64,000 nt of DNA from Pseudoalteromonas undina (GTDB taxonomy: Bacteria; Pseudomonadota; Gammaproteobacteria; Enterobacterales; Alteromonadaceae), in contig NZ_AHCF03000003.1 of NCBI RefSeq assembly GCF_000238275.3, positions 434,001-498,000 on the forward strand. Reading direction: 5' to 3'. The notes below the pieces were generated by a model, which had not been told where the DNA came from, did no database searches, and was given only the letters and a program-made list of their open reading frames with translations. Positions within the stretch are counted from its first letter, which is position 1; every line of letters begins with the position of its first letter. This document shows, piece by piece, positions 48,354 through 57,096 of this stretch. The position numbers were made by a program, and so were the translations under genes.

Positions 48354-50618
48354 ATGCTGGCAACACTCAGAGCGATAGCTGAGTCTGTTTCGCAACAAGC
48401 GAATTTAGACGACGCGTTAGTGTGCTTTGTGAAAATGGTAAAAGATGCCATGAATACCCAGTGCTGCTCCATTTATTTTGCAGATTACAGCCAAGATAAT
48501 TTTGTACTGATGGCTACCGAAGGGTTAAACCCTGATGCGGTGGGCAAATTTAGAATTGGCTTTACCGAGGGTTTAGTTGGGCTTGTTGCTCAGCGTGAAG
48601 AAGCAATTAACATTGCCTTTGCCAAGTCGCATCCTCGTTTTAAACTCTCCCCAGAAGTTAACGAAGAAGGTTATAACGCCTTTTTGTCTGTGCCTGTTGT
48701 TCATCAAAAAAAAGTGTTAGGTGTTATTGTTGTTCAACAGAAAATGGCGCGGGTATTTTCTCAAGATGAGGAGTCTTTTTTAATTACGCTTTCTGCGCAG
48801 TTAGCTTCGCAATTAGCCCACGCTGAAATAAAAGAAGTATTACGCCAAGATGAGTCTTCCCATCAAACATCGGTATTAAAAGGGGTTTCTAGCGCACCTG
48901 GTATAAGTATTGGTAAAGCTTTTGTTGTTATTCCTAAACTTAATTTTAAATCCATAGAACTTACTAAAAATAACGATGTTATTGAACAGCGTCGTTTATT
49001 CACCCAAGCAGTTGCTGCTACGCGCAAAGAATTTAGCACCTTATCGATGACGTTAAGTGACAGCATACCGCAAGAGGCGTTGGCTGTATTTGATGTATAT
49101 CAGCAATTACTAGATGCTAAAAGTTTAGGTCATAATGTAGAGACACAATTACAAGAAGGGTGGTGTGCAAAAAGTGCATTAAAAATTGTGATTGAACGTT
49201 TAGTTGCACAGTTCAACGAAATGCAAGACCCTTACATTAAAGAGCGTGCGGTTGATGTTAAAGACATTGGCTTACGAGTGCTGCATCACTTAGTGAATAC
49301 CGAACACGCAATAAAAGACTACCCTGAAAACACCATTTTAATAGCGCACACACTAACGCCAGCTATGTTAGCTGAGGTGCCCAATGAGCGTTTAGCGGGG
49401 GTTGTGAGTATTAATGGTTCAGCCAATAGCCATGCCTCTATTTTAACCCGTGCTATGGGCGTGCCTGCGATTTGGGGTATTGAAGATTTACCGCTATTGC
49501 AGTTTGATAGTAAAGAAATGATTTTAGATGCTTTTGCTGGGCGTTTATATATTTCGCCTTCGCAAATGCTTATTGATGAGTATACCGAATTACAACACCA
49601 AGATAACTTACTCAATAATCGGTTTTTAGAAGAACAAGCACTGCCTGCAATCACGTTAGACGGTGAGCATATTAGTTTATTACTTAATGCAGGGCTTGAG
49701 CTTAATACCCAACAAAATAGTGCCCATATTTGTGATGGTGTTGGCCTTTACAGAACCGAAGCATGGTTTATGCAAAAGGGGCAGTTTCCATCGCAACAAG
49801 AACAAGAAAACTGGTACCGAGAAGTACTAAGTAGCTATTACCCTAACCCCGTTGTTATGCGAACGTTAGATATAGGTGGCGACAAAGTTTTAGATTATTT
49901 TAACATTACCGAAGAAAACCCATTTTTAGGATGGCGAGGTATTAGAATTAGCTTAGATCATCCTGAGCTTTTTTTAGATCAACTCAAAGCGATGCTAAAA
50001 GCGAATATTGGCTTAGGTAATTTAAAAATAATGCTGCCGATGATCAGTGGCACTGATGAGGTTGAAGAGTCACTGGCATTGTTTAACCAAGCTTATTATG
50101 AGTTAAGTGAAGCGTTTCCTGAGCAACTAATAGAAAGGCCCGATATTGGCATTATGCTTGAGGTGCCTTCAAGTGTATTTATGCTGCCAGAGTGGTCTAG
50201 AAAAGTCGATTTTTGCTCAGTAGGTAGTAACGACTTAACTCAGTATTTATTAGCCGTAGACAGAGCAAATGCACGCGTAGCCGATTTATTTAATCCCTAC
50301 CATCCAGCCGTGTTGCGTGTATTAAATAATATTGCCAGCGAGTGTGAGCACTATGAATTGCCCTTTAGTTTATGTGGGGAGCTTGGTGGCGACCCCGAGG
50401 GCGCAATATTACTAATTGCTATGGGTTATAGGCGTTTAAGCATGAACTTATCGTCACTAAACAAAGTGAAGTGGGTGCTAAGGCGCTTAAATGTAAGCGA
50501 CATGGAACAATTACTGAGCGAATGTTTGGCACAGCCCAACGCTAAACAAGTACTGCGGTTAACTCGTAGTTTTATGATAGAGCATCAGCTAGGTAATTTA
50601 TTTTATACACCAAAATGA
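48354..50618 (+). CDS. ptsP: Phosphoenolpyruvate-protein phosphotransferase PtsP (EI-Ntr)
   Basis: A 754-residue enzyme I of the nitrogen phosphotransferase system, which passes phosphate from PEP to NPr and EIIA-Ntr. The N-terminal GAF domain (about 1-150) opens LATLRAIAESVSQQANLDDA. The swivelling phospho-His domain has NGSANSHASILTRAMGVPAI with the active His. The PEP-binding barrel has YRTEAWF, MRTLDIGGDK and SLCGELGGDP. AGGAG precedes the ATG. In E. coli GAF senses glutamine. It lies between rppH and yfcA/lgt. Confidence 0.96.
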   Translation: MLATLRAIAESVSQQANLDDALVCFVKMVKDAMNTQCCSIYFADYSQDNFVLMATEGLNPDAVGKFRIGFTEGLVGLVAQREEAINIAFAKSHPRFKLSPEVNEEGYNAFLSVPVVHQKKVLGVIVVQQKMARVFSQDEESFLITLSAQLASQLAHAEIKEVLRQDESSHQTSVLKGVSSAPGISIGKAFVVIPKLNFKSIELTKNNDVIEQRRLFTQAVAATRKEFSTLSMTLSDSIPQEALAVFDVYQQLLDAKSLGHNVETQLQEGWCAKSALKIVIERLVAQFNEMQDPYIKERAVDVKDIGLRVLHHLVNTEHAIKDYPENTILIAHTLTPAMLAEVPNERLAGVVSINGSANSHASILTRAMGVPAIWGIEDLPLLQFDSKEMILDAFAGRLYISPSQMLIDEYTELQHQDNLLNNRFLEEQALPAITLDGEHISLLLNAGLELNTQQNSAHICDGVGLYRTEAWFMQKGQFPSQQEQENWYREVLSSYYPNPVVMRTLDIGGDKVLDYFNITEENPFLGWRGIRISLDHPELFLDQLKAMLKANIGLGNLKIMLPMISGTDEVEESLALFNQAYYELSEAFPEQLIERPDIGIMLEVPSSVFMLPEWSRKVDFCSVGSNDLTQYLLAVDRANARVADLFNPYHPAVLRVLNNIASECEHYELPFSLCGELGGDPEGAILLIAMGYRRLSMNLSSLNKVKWVLRRLNVSDMEQLLSECLAQPNAKQVLRLTRSFMIEHQLGNLFYTPK

Positions 50619-50683
50619 TAGAACTGTAATTGTTTATATAATCAATTAAAATATACTTATAATTAAATGTATTAGAGATAACT

Positions 50684-51493
50684 ATGTATGAACTAGGACT
50701 TCTAGTTGCAAGTTGTGCGCTGTTAGGCTGCATTGTTGGTTTTTTAGCAGGGTTACTAGGCATAGGCGGTGGTTTAATCATTGTGCCAGTGCTAAGTAGT
50801 TTGCTACTTAGTTTTGACGTTGCCGCTGCCGATCATGTGTTAGTTATCGCCATTGCAACATCTTTAGCCTCTATTTTATTTACTTCTACCTCTTCAGCGT
50901 TGGCTCATCATAAAAATGATAATGTGCCTTGGAAAATTGCTCCTTGGGTTATGTCGGGCGTGGCCATTGGTGCATTGGTAAGTGGCTTTGCTGCCAGCTT
51001 TATCCCTGAGAAAATGTTAAGAACGGTGTTTGCCGTCAGTGTAGTTTTTATTGCAATGAGAATGGTACTTTCTGCTCGTAATAAAGTGAGCGCAGAACAC
51101 CCTTTGCCCGCAGGCCCCGTGCTAGCTAGTGTTAGTTCGGTAATGGGGGCTTTGTCTGGATTAATTGGCATTGGTGGCGGTGCATTACTTGTGCCTATGT
51201 TGCATTATTTTTCGGTTGATATTAAAAAGGCAATTGGTTGCGCTGCTGCATGTGGTATTGTAATTGCCTTTTTTGGGTCTATCGGTTACATCAGCGCTGG
51301 GTGGCATGTAACGGACTTAGCGCATGGTTTTATGGGGTTTGTATATCTACCTGCTTTATTTGGGATTGTTGTTACCTCATGGTTTATAGCGCCTATTGGG
51401 GCTAAGGCAACACATTACTTACCTGTGAATACAATTAAGAAAGTTTTCGCGATGTTACTGGTTTTCATCGCTATTAAAATGGTTTTTAGCTAA
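50684..51493 (+). CDS. TauE/SafE-family membrane exporter (YfcA-like)
   Basis: A 269-residue polytopic protein with two repeated halves, each opening with the family motif GFLAGLLGIGGGLIIVPVL (about 19-37) or GALSGLIGIGGGALLVPML (about 152-170). About eight membrane segments are visible. The family exports sulfite, sulfoacetate or related anions; no specific substrate can be assigned. In many gammaproteobacteria a member lies between ptsP and lgt, as here. It is 12 bases from lgt, so co-transcription is likely. Confidence 0.92.
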   Translation: MYELGLLVASCALLGCIVGFLAGLLGIGGGLIIVPVLSSLLLSFDVAAADHVLVIAIATSLASILFTSTSSALAHHKNDNVPWKIAPWVMSGVAIGALVSGFAASFIPEKMLRTVFAVSVVFIAMRMVLSARNKVSAEHPLPAGPVLASVSSVMGALSGLIGIGGGALLVPMLHYFSVDIKKAIGCAAACGIVIAFFGSIGYISAGWHVTDLAHGFMGFVYLPALFGIVVTSWFIAPIGAKATHYLPVNTIKKVFAMLLVFIAIKMVFS

Positions 51494-51505
51494 AGGTTTA
51501 TTTTT

Positions 51506-52309
51506 ATGGCACTGGAGTTTCCTCAAATTGATCCAATAATATTTTCTGTTGGACCACTTAGCGTTCGTTGGTATGGGTTAATGTACTTAATTGGTTTTGC
51601 GTTTGCGATGTGGTTTGCTAATCGTCAAGCTAAAAAACCAGGGTCGGGTTGGACTAAAGACGAAGTCAGTGATTTACTCTTTTACGGCATGCTGGGCGTT
51701 ATATTAGGTGGACGTATTGGTTATGTTCTGTTTTATCAATTTAGTTATTTTATCGAAAACCCCTTATATTTATTTAGAATCGATCAAGGTGGCATGTCGT
51801 TTCATGGTGGCACACTTGGGGTGATCACTGCGATTGCTATTTTTGCTTATAAGCGTAAAAAGTCCTTATTGCAAGTCGGTGACTTTGTAGCACCTTTAGT
51901 GCCAGTTGGTTTACTTGCCGGGCGTATAGGTAACTTTATTAACGGCGAATTATGGGGCCGCACTACCGATGTTCCATGGGCAATGGTATTTCCAACTGGA
52001 GGCCCGCTTGCACGCCACCCATCACAACTTTACGAAGCTTTTTTTGAAGGTCTAGTATTGTTTGTCATATTATTGTGGTTTATTAAGCGTCCTCGTCCTG
52101 CGGGAAGTGTGTCAGGTTTGTTTTTACTGGGTTACGGCGTATTTAGGTTTGGTATTGAGTATTTTCGCCAACCCGATGCGCAATTGGGGTTATTTGCCGA
52201 CTTCATTTCAATGGGGCAAATTCTATCGTTACCTATGATCATTGGCGGGTTAGGCTTACTTATTTGGGCCTATAAACAACCACAATCGCAAACAGCGGCA
52301 AAAGTTTAA
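51506..52309 (+). CDS. lgt: Prolipoprotein diacylglyceryl transferase
   Basis: A 267-residue inner-membrane enzyme that transfers diacylglycerol from phosphatidylglycerol to the lipobox cysteine of prolipoproteins. Seven membrane segments are visible. The family signature [14 protein letters not shown] (about 135-148), the MSFHGGTLG loop with the essential His, and the [10 protein letters not shown] and [12 protein letters not shown] elements are present. It serves the many lipoproteins seen later in the window. It is directly upstream of thyA as in E. coli. Confidence 0.97.
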   Translation: MALEFPQIDPIIFSVGPLSVRWYGLMYLIGFAFAMWFANRQAKKPGSGWTKDEVSDLLFYGMLGVILGGRIGYVLFYQFSYFIENPLYLFRIDQGGMSFHGGTLGVITAIAIFAYKRKKSLLQVGDFVAPLVPVGLLAGRIGNFINGELWGRTTDVPWAMVFPTGGPLARHPSQLYEAFFEGLVLFVILLWFIKRPRPAGSVSGLFLLGYGVFRFGIEYFRQPDAQLGLFADFISMGQILSLPMIIGGLGLLIWAYKQPQSQTAAKV

Positions 52310-52322
52310 AAGAAGAAGTTAG

Positions 52323-53174
52323 ATGAAACAATATTTAGAATTATGTCAGCGCATTGTTGACCAAGGACAGTGGGTTGAAAATAAACGCACCGGTACACGT
52401 TGTTTAACGGTTATAAACGCTGATTTAGAATACGATGTGGCGAATAATCAGTTCCCTATGATCACCACTCGAAAGAGCTATTACAAAGCGGCTATTGCTG
52501 AATTGTTAGGTTATTTAAGAGGCTATGACAGTGCTGAGCAGTTTCGTAGTATAGGCTGTAAAACCTGGGATGCTAACGCCAATGAAAATAGTGCCTGGCT
52601 CAATAATCCTAACCGTAAAGGTGAGGATGATATGGGGCGCGTTTATGGCGTTCAAGGACGTGGCTGGCAACGCCCTGATGGTTCAACATTGGATCAACTG
52701 GCAAAGGTCATTAATAATTTAAAAAATGGCATAGATGATCGCGGCGAAATTATTACATTTTACAACCCTGGTGAATTTGAACTTGGTTGCTTGCGCCCAT
52801 GTATGCACACACATACCTTTTCATTATTGGGCGATACCCTGTATTTAACCTCATATCAACGCAGTTGTGATGTTCCACTAGGACTTAATTTTAATCAAAT
52901 TCAATGTTTTGTATTACTTGCATTAGTTGCCCAAATTACCGGCCATAAAGCGGGTAAGGCATATCATAAAATTACCAATGCTCATATTTATGAAAACCAG
53001 CTCGATTTAATGCGAGATGTGCAGTTAAAGCGTGAGCCATTTGCTTCTCCCCAATTAAAAATCAACCCAGAGATTAAATCACTCGAAGATATAGAAACAT
53101 GGGTAACACGTGATGACTTTGAGGTGGTTGGCTATCAATGCCATGAAGCGATTCAGTACCCATTTTCAGTTTAA
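52323..53174 (+). CDS. thyA: Thymidylate synthase ThyA, longer variant
   Basis: A 283-residue enzyme converting dUMP to dTMP with methylene-tetrahydrofolate. The catalytic Cys160 is in LRPCMHTHT and the dUMP-binding [15 protein letters not shown] is conserved. The usual E. coli sequence at the active site is PCH; here it is PCM, and the loop that follows differs. The protein is longer than E. coli ThyA (264) and resembles the 283-residue form found in Vibrio and relatives. It starts 13 bases after lgt. It is a genuine ThyA by overall layout, with a divergent active-site neighbourhood. Confidence 0.93.
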   Translation: MKQYLELCQRIVDQGQWVENKRTGTRCLTVINADLEYDVANNQFPMITTRKSYYKAAIAELLGYLRGYDSAEQFRSIGCKTWDANANENSAWLNNPNRKGEDDMGRVYGVQGRGWQRPDGSTLDQLAKVINNLKNGIDDRGEIITFYNPGEFELGCLRPCMHTHTFSLLGDTLYLTSYQRSCDVPLGLNFNQIQCFVLLALVAQITGHKAGKAYHKITNAHIYENQLDLMRDVQLKREPFASPQLKINPEIKSLEDIETWVTRDDFEVVGYQCHEAIQYPFSV

Positions 53175-53191
53175 AAAATAAGGAGAGCATA

Positions 53192-54070
53192 ATGAAAGCA
53201 GTGATCCCTGTAGCGGGCCTTGGAACACGTATGTTACCGGCCACTAAAGCAATTCCAAAAGAAATGCTGCCAGTTGTAGACCGTCCACTAATTCAATACG
53301 TTGTGAGCGAAGCCGTTGCCGCTGGCATCAAAGAGATAGTGTTAGTAACCCATTCGAGTAAAAACTCAATTGAAAACCATTTCGATACTAGCTTTGAATT
53401 AGAGGCTACGTTAGAGAAACGTGTAAAGCGGCAATTACTTGCCGAAATACAGTCTATTTGCCCTAACGACGTGACGATTATTCATGTGCGTCAAGGTGAG
53501 GCAAAAGGGTTAGGTCATGCTATTAACTGTGCTGCCCCTATTATAGGGGATGAACCTTTTGTGGTTATTTTACCTGACGTTATTATCGATGAAGTGGAAA
53601 GTGATTTAACAAAAGATAATTTAGCGGAAATGATCACTCGTTTTGAGCAAAGTAAACACAGTCAAATTATGGTTGAACCAGTTCCTAAAGATGACGTAGA
53701 TAAATTTGGTGTTGTTGATTTAGGTGATGTTGAGTTAAACCAAGGTGAAAGCTCACCCATTAAGAGTATGGTAGAAAAGCCACCCGTTGACGAGGCACCT
53801 TCAAACCTTGCTGTGGTTGGTCGTTACGTGTTGAGTAAAAATATTTGGCCATTATTAGCTAAAACACCACAAGGTGCTGGTGATGAGATTCAGCTAACAG
53901 ATGCAATTGCGATGCTTATGCAAAACGAAAAAGTAGACGCTTATGCTATCAAAGGCCGAAGCCATGATTGTGGTAGTAAAATTGGTTATTTGAAGGCGAC
54001 GATTGAATTTGCCTTACGCCGCGATGAATTTGCTGATGAGCTTAAGACCTTTATTAAAACGTTAATCTAA
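53192..54070 (+). CDS. galU: UTP-glucose-1-phosphate uridylyltransferase
   Basis: A 292-residue enzyme making UDP-glucose for surface polysaccharides and galactose metabolism. The nucleotidyltransferase signature [20 protein letters not shown] is at residues 4-23, with the downstream [16 protein letters not shown]. The sugar-binding segments [12 protein letters not shown] and [12 protein letters not shown] are typical. AGGAGAG precedes the ATG. It may be co-transcribed with thyA (17-base gap) and is followed by a strong terminator that closes the housekeeping section. Confidence 0.96.
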   Translation: MKAVIPVAGLGTRMLPATKAIPKEMLPVVDRPLIQYVVSEAVAAGIKEIVLVTHSSKNSIENHFDTSFELEATLEKRVKRQLLAEIQSICPNDVTIIHVRQGEAKGLGHAINCAAPIIGDEPFVVILPDVIIDEVESDLTKDNLAEMITRFEQSKHSQIMVEPVPKDDVDKFGVVDLGDVELNQGESSPIKSMVEKPPVDEAPSNLAVVGRYVLSKNIWPLLAKTPQGAGDEIQLTDAIAMLMQNEKVDAYAIKGRSHDCGSKIGYLKATIEFALRRDEFADELKTFIKTLI

Positions 54071-54088
54071 TCAGTTCTTTATTTATTT

Positions 54089-54115
54089 AAAGCGCCTATA
54101 TGGCGCTTTTTTTTT
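54089..54115 (+). terminator. Terminator after galU
   Basis: AAAGCGCC (54089-54096), loop TATAT, GGCGCTTT (54102-54109), T-run to 54115. It marks the boundary before the envelope-fibre cluster. Confidence 0.94.
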
Positions 54116-54201
54116 GATTGTAAAGTCGCTTTTTCAGGACTTTAATTATAACTATTTTTGCAGTTATACAGACAGATCTGGGTTTGTAATGTAAGCTTTA
54201 T

Positions 54202-54257
54202 GTTAACTAAAGTTGTTTTGTAGTTAACGTTCTTTATTAGGCCAATTGTAAATTGGC
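54202..54257 (+). promoter_or_regulatory. Two perfect inverted repeats upstream of the SPOR/fibre cluster
   Basis: GTTAACTA (54202-54209) is an exact inverted copy of TAGTTAAC (54221-54228). GCCAATT (54241-54247) is an exact inverted copy of AATTGGC (54251-54257). Both lie in the 180 bases between the galU terminator and the first cluster gene, where its promoter must be. They are candidate operators. Confidence 0.5.
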
Positions 54258-54296
54258 TCAATTTAGCGATCTAAACTGTTGAAAGAGAAACAATCA

Positions 54297-55199
54297 ATGT
54301 GTGAATGCAGCATAAAGTATCACCGATATTTAGTTATAGCGTTACTCATGTTAATTGGGAGTGGCTGTACTATATCGCCAGATAAAACTACGTTAAATGA
54401 ACAAGTTAAAGATTCTCCTGAATATGTAACCATTACCGCACTTGAGCTTGCACAGCTAAAAGATGCCGCTTTGCAATGGCAACAGGCGCGCTCTGGTATT
54501 GAGCGGCTATTAAAATTAGAACGCGAGCTTACATATTTAGTTGATAATTTAGATATTATTAATAGTAAAGCAATAGCGCAATCAAATCAGGCTGTTAGCA
54601 ATCGCTATGCACGCTCATCAATTAAGGCTAATACATCGCCAAACCTCAGGTATGGTAATAACTACGCAAGCACGTCAGATAAAGTTGAGCGCCCAAAGCA
54701 AAGATATAGTAATCGCTACGCAAAACCAACTAATAGGGACGCTCTACAAAATCAGCGATACAACAGTCGCCATGCAAGTGTGCCTAAAAAAATGATTACA
54801 GCCCCTCCAAAAAGTTACAGTAACCGCTCTGTTCGTTCGTCAGTAAAAGCTATTAATCCAAGGATGAATAAAAAGGTCGCTTCTAAAATATCGAAGGCAA
54901 CAAAAGTGGCAATGGTTGATACTAATAGAAAGGTATTTGCTTTGCAGGTAGCTTCGCTTGATTCAGAAGAGAGTGTTGCTAAGCAGTGGAAGAAAATTAA
55001 TAGAAAAGCGGCGCCTCTATTCAGAGATAAAATTACTACTAACGTGGAAAAAGCCAAGGTCAATAATAAAACCTATTACCGATTAAAGTTAGGTGAATAC
55101 TATAACTTTAAGAGCGCCGAGGATGATTGTGAGGTATTTAAATTTTATAAAGTTGATTGCTTTGTGAGTAACTACACTGACAAACCAATTAGATTATAA
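54297..55199 (+). CDS. SPOR-domain lipoprotein with Tyr/Asn/Arg repeats
   Basis: A 300-residue predicted lipoprotein. The N terminus ends in the lipobox LIGSGC with Thr after the Cys, so outer-membrane sorting is likely. A helical segment with QWQQARSGIERLLKLEREL (about 55-85) is shared with the lipoprotein at 60934. The middle (about 95-185) is a basic low-complexity stretch with four or five degenerate repeats around YSNRYA/YGNNYA/YNSRHA. The C terminus (about 215-300) is a SPOR domain (FALQVASL, YYRLKLGEYYNFKSAEDD) ending in a C-x9-C pair. SPOR domains bind denuded glycan strands of peptidoglycan. AAAGAG precedes ATG 54297. It is first in the fibre cluster. Confidence 0.82.
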   Translation: MCECSIKYHRYLVIALLMLIGSGCTISPDKTTLNEQVKDSPEYVTITALELAQLKDAALQWQQARSGIERLLKLERELTYLVDNLDIINSKAIAQSNQAVSNRYARSSIKANTSPNLRYGNNYASTSDKVERPKQRYSNRYAKPTNRDALQNQRYNSRHASVPKKMITAPPKSYSNRSVRSSVKAINPRMNKKVASKISKATKVAMVDTNRKVFALQVASLDSEESVAKQWKKINRKAAPLFRDKITTNVEKAKVNNKTYYRLKLGEYYNFKSAEDDCEVFKFYKVDCFVSNYTDKPIRL

Positions 55200-55264
55200 A
55201 TTATTTATTTGGCGCTTTTATTGCATAATAGCTAGAGCTAGTTTTTTGTAATAGGTGCTTTAAA

Positions 55265-55861
55265 GTGAAACTTCGTTTAATAATATTACTAATACCCTTT
55301 GCATTAGCTGGTTGTAGCAACCAGCTAATGCCCGCCGACTCACAAAGCGACAAGCTTGTGCGTGAAAAAGATATAAAACCTTACTTAGAGCAATGGGATA
55401 ACAACAAAGAGCAAATAGCGCGTTTAAGCACCATGGAAGAGGACTTATCATTACTGATTCAAGCTCTTTCTGCACAAACAGATATTGATACCGTACCAGA
55501 GCCGTTGAAAGAGAAGGTAAAACGTGTTGAATATGGCTCTAAGCAATCTTTACAACTCTCATCAGAAACTGCCTTAGCCGATAACACTATCAGTACAAAC
55601 AAAGCAATTTACGGTGTGCAAATTGGACGTTATTTAGTTTCTAACGGAGCCAAAAGGCAAGTACAGCGACTAAAAGAGCAATATCCTCAATTGAACAGTA
55701 TTTTACAATACCGCATTAATGAGCAACAAAAGGAATCAACAACGTTTTATAGTGTTGTAGCAGGCCCGCTAAAAAATCAACAGCAAGCAGCGCAGCTGTG
55801 TTTATTTTTTTATAAGATGGGTAATAAATGTACCTTAGCGGCATTTTTAGAGGATGTTTAA
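55265..55861 (+). CDS. Short SPOR-like lipoprotein
   Basis: A 198-residue predicted lipoprotein starting at GTG with AGGTGC upstream. The signal peptide ends in the lipobox ALAGC followed by Ser. A helical region with EQWDNNKEQIARLSTMEEDL (about 40-65) mirrors the helical module of the neighbouring SPOR lipoproteins. The C terminus (about 115-195) is a divergent SPOR domain (YGVQIGRYL, FYSVVAGPLKNQQQAAQL) with the same C-x9-C spacing. A 14-base perfect inverted repeat lies inside codons 13-23. No function is known; context suggests a partner of the usher-like system. Confidence 0.78.
   Translation: MKLRLIILLIPFALAGCSNQLMPADSQSDKLVREKDIKPYLEQWDNNKEQIARLSTMEEDLSLLIQALSAQTDIDTVPEPLKEKVKRVEYGSKQSLQLSSETALADNTISTNKAIYGVQIGRYLVSNGAKRQVQRLKEQYPQLNSILQYRINEQQKESTTFYSVVAGPLKNQQQAAQLCLFFYKMGNKCTLAAFLEDV
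55301..55331 (+). repeat. Perfect 14-base inverted repeat inside the lipobox codons
   Basis: GCATTAGCTGGTTG (55301-55314), 3-base loop TAG, CAACCAGCTAATGC (55318-55331). The hairpin covers codons 13-23 of the short SPOR lipoprotein, 36 bases after its start. It should form a very stable mRNA structure. Confidence 0.9.
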
Positions 55862-55997
55862 GGTTTTTTACGTTTATTTTTGCATCCTGTTATTATAAAT
55901 CAAAATAAAGTAAATATTTTCTAACTTTTTAGTGATTTTGGCCGATACTTAACATAACCTGACTGACAGGTTTATACTTTATATCTAAGGGAAAACT

Positions 55998-56588
55998 ATG
56001 AACAAAATATTTACTAAAGCAGCATTAGCTGCATCAATGGCTGTTCTTTCTTTCGGCGCTGCAGCTGAATCAGTTTCGTTTCAAGCAGGTGTTACAGTTC
56101 AAAATGCTTTTACCTTGACTAACGATTCTGCACTAGATTTTGGAACAATTCGTGCCTCAGCAGATTTAGCAGCAGCTGAGACGGCTACCCTTGTTTTAGC
56201 CGCAAATCCAGCGACCTCACCTACAACTGCTTCTACATCGATTGCCGATGCTGAAATCGCAATTTTAGTACCAGGTGCACCAGCTTCTTTTTCTGTTTCT
56301 GGCGTGTCTCCTTTCGGTTCACTGACAATTACAAATCCGACAGAAACTGCAATTTCACCTGATGCAGCACCTGCTGGTACTGCAGCATTTACTTTGGGTA
56401 CTCCAACGTATTATGTGCTAACTGGCGCGACGCCTAACAGTGCTGCTACAACGACCATTCAGGTAGACGCAAATGGTGAAGCGACATTTAATGTTGGTGC
56501 CACATTAACGACAGATGCCACTACTCCTACGAGTGATTACATTGATGGCACTTACAGTGGCTCATTCACATTAGAATTAAACTATTAA
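55998..56588 (+). CDS. DUF4402 secreted protein, probable major fibre subunit
   Basis: A 196-residue protein with signal peptide (AALAASMAVLSFGAAAES, cleavage near 23). The mature part is low in charge and rich in Thr/Ala. It has the DUF4402 features: an N-terminal SALDFGTI strand, FNVGATLTTDA near 165, and the C-terminal DGTYSGSFTLELNY. The terminal alternating strand ending in Tyr resembles pilin subunits that need a chaperone. It is followed at once by a strong hairpin, a second DUF4402 gene and a PapD-like chaperone, as expected of a highly expressed major subunit. The subunit role is inferred from layout. Confidence 0.8.
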   Translation: MNKIFTKAALAASMAVLSFGAAAESVSFQAGVTVQNAFTLTNDSALDFGTIRASADLAAAETATLVLAANPATSPTTASTSIADAEIAILVPGAPASFSVSGVSPFGSLTITNPTETAISPDAAPAGTAAFTLGTPTYYVLTGATPNSAATTTIQVDANGEATFNVGATLTTDATTPTSDYIDGTYSGSFTLELNY

Positions 56589-56595
56589 TGAGCAA

Positions 56596-56620
56596 AGCCT
56601 GCTTTATTATAAAGCAGGCT
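56596..56620 (+). terminator. Intercistronic hairpin covering the next gene's ribosome-binding site
   Basis: AGCCTGCTTTA (56596-56606), loop TTA, TAAAGCAGGCT (56610-56620), followed by ATTTT. The 3' arm holds AGCAGG, the likely ribosome-binding site of ATG 56626. It may partly terminate transcription, protect the major-subunit mRNA, and hold back translation of the minor subunit. Confidence 0.75.
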
Positions 56621-56625
56621 ATTTT

Positions 56626-57075
56626 ATGAAATTAATTTTATTCATACTAGCAGCTTCCTTAACTCCAGGTTTGTGCGCGCAGGTAACACCGCTTGAGCCA
56701 TTGAGTTTTGGTAAAATTGTTATAAGTGATAATCAAAGCATTAGCTCCATAACTTTGTTGCCTAGTAATACAAATACCTTAACCAATAAGATATATTTAC
56801 TTGAAAAAGGCCATGCAGCTGAATTGCTGCTTGAAGGATACCCTGCACGTATTCAAGTAAATGTAAGTGACTTTGTAAGCAACCAACCTTTAAATAACAT
56901 TTTCGGTGGTGCATCTCTGATTTTAAATCAACTCATATACAATGCGACCATTACAACCGATACCACAGGGACTGCGTTATTGAGAGTTGGGGGGCAATTG
57001 AGTACCTCAGGTGACGGTAATACTTATAAAGATGGCATCTTTGATACTACAATTGAAGTGACGCTAAATTATTAG
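56626..57075 (+). CDS. DUF4402 secreted protein, probable minor subunit
   Basis: A 149-residue protein with signal peptide LILFILAASLTPGLCA. It shares the DUF4402 pattern with its upstream neighbour: PLSFGKIVI at the mature N terminus, LLRVGGQLSTSG near the end, and a final strand GIFDTTIEVTLNY. It is shorter than the major subunit. A hairpin that covers its ribosome-binding site would keep expression below that of the major subunit. A tip, adaptor or terminator role is plausible but is inference. Confidence 0.75.
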   Translation: MKLILFILAASLTPGLCAQVTPLEPLSFGKIVISDNQSISSITLLPSNTNTLTNKIYLLEKGHAAELLLEGYPARIQVNVSDFVSNQPLNNIFGGASLILNQLIYNATITTDTTGTALLRVGGQLSTSGDGNTYKDGIFDTTIEVTLNY

Positions 57076-57096
57076 ACAACTAGAGATGTTGATTAA

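Noticed and set aside
54600..54850. Repeats in the SPOR lipoprotein as a CRISPR-like array
   Set aside because: The repeats are degenerate, coding, and have no regular spacers.
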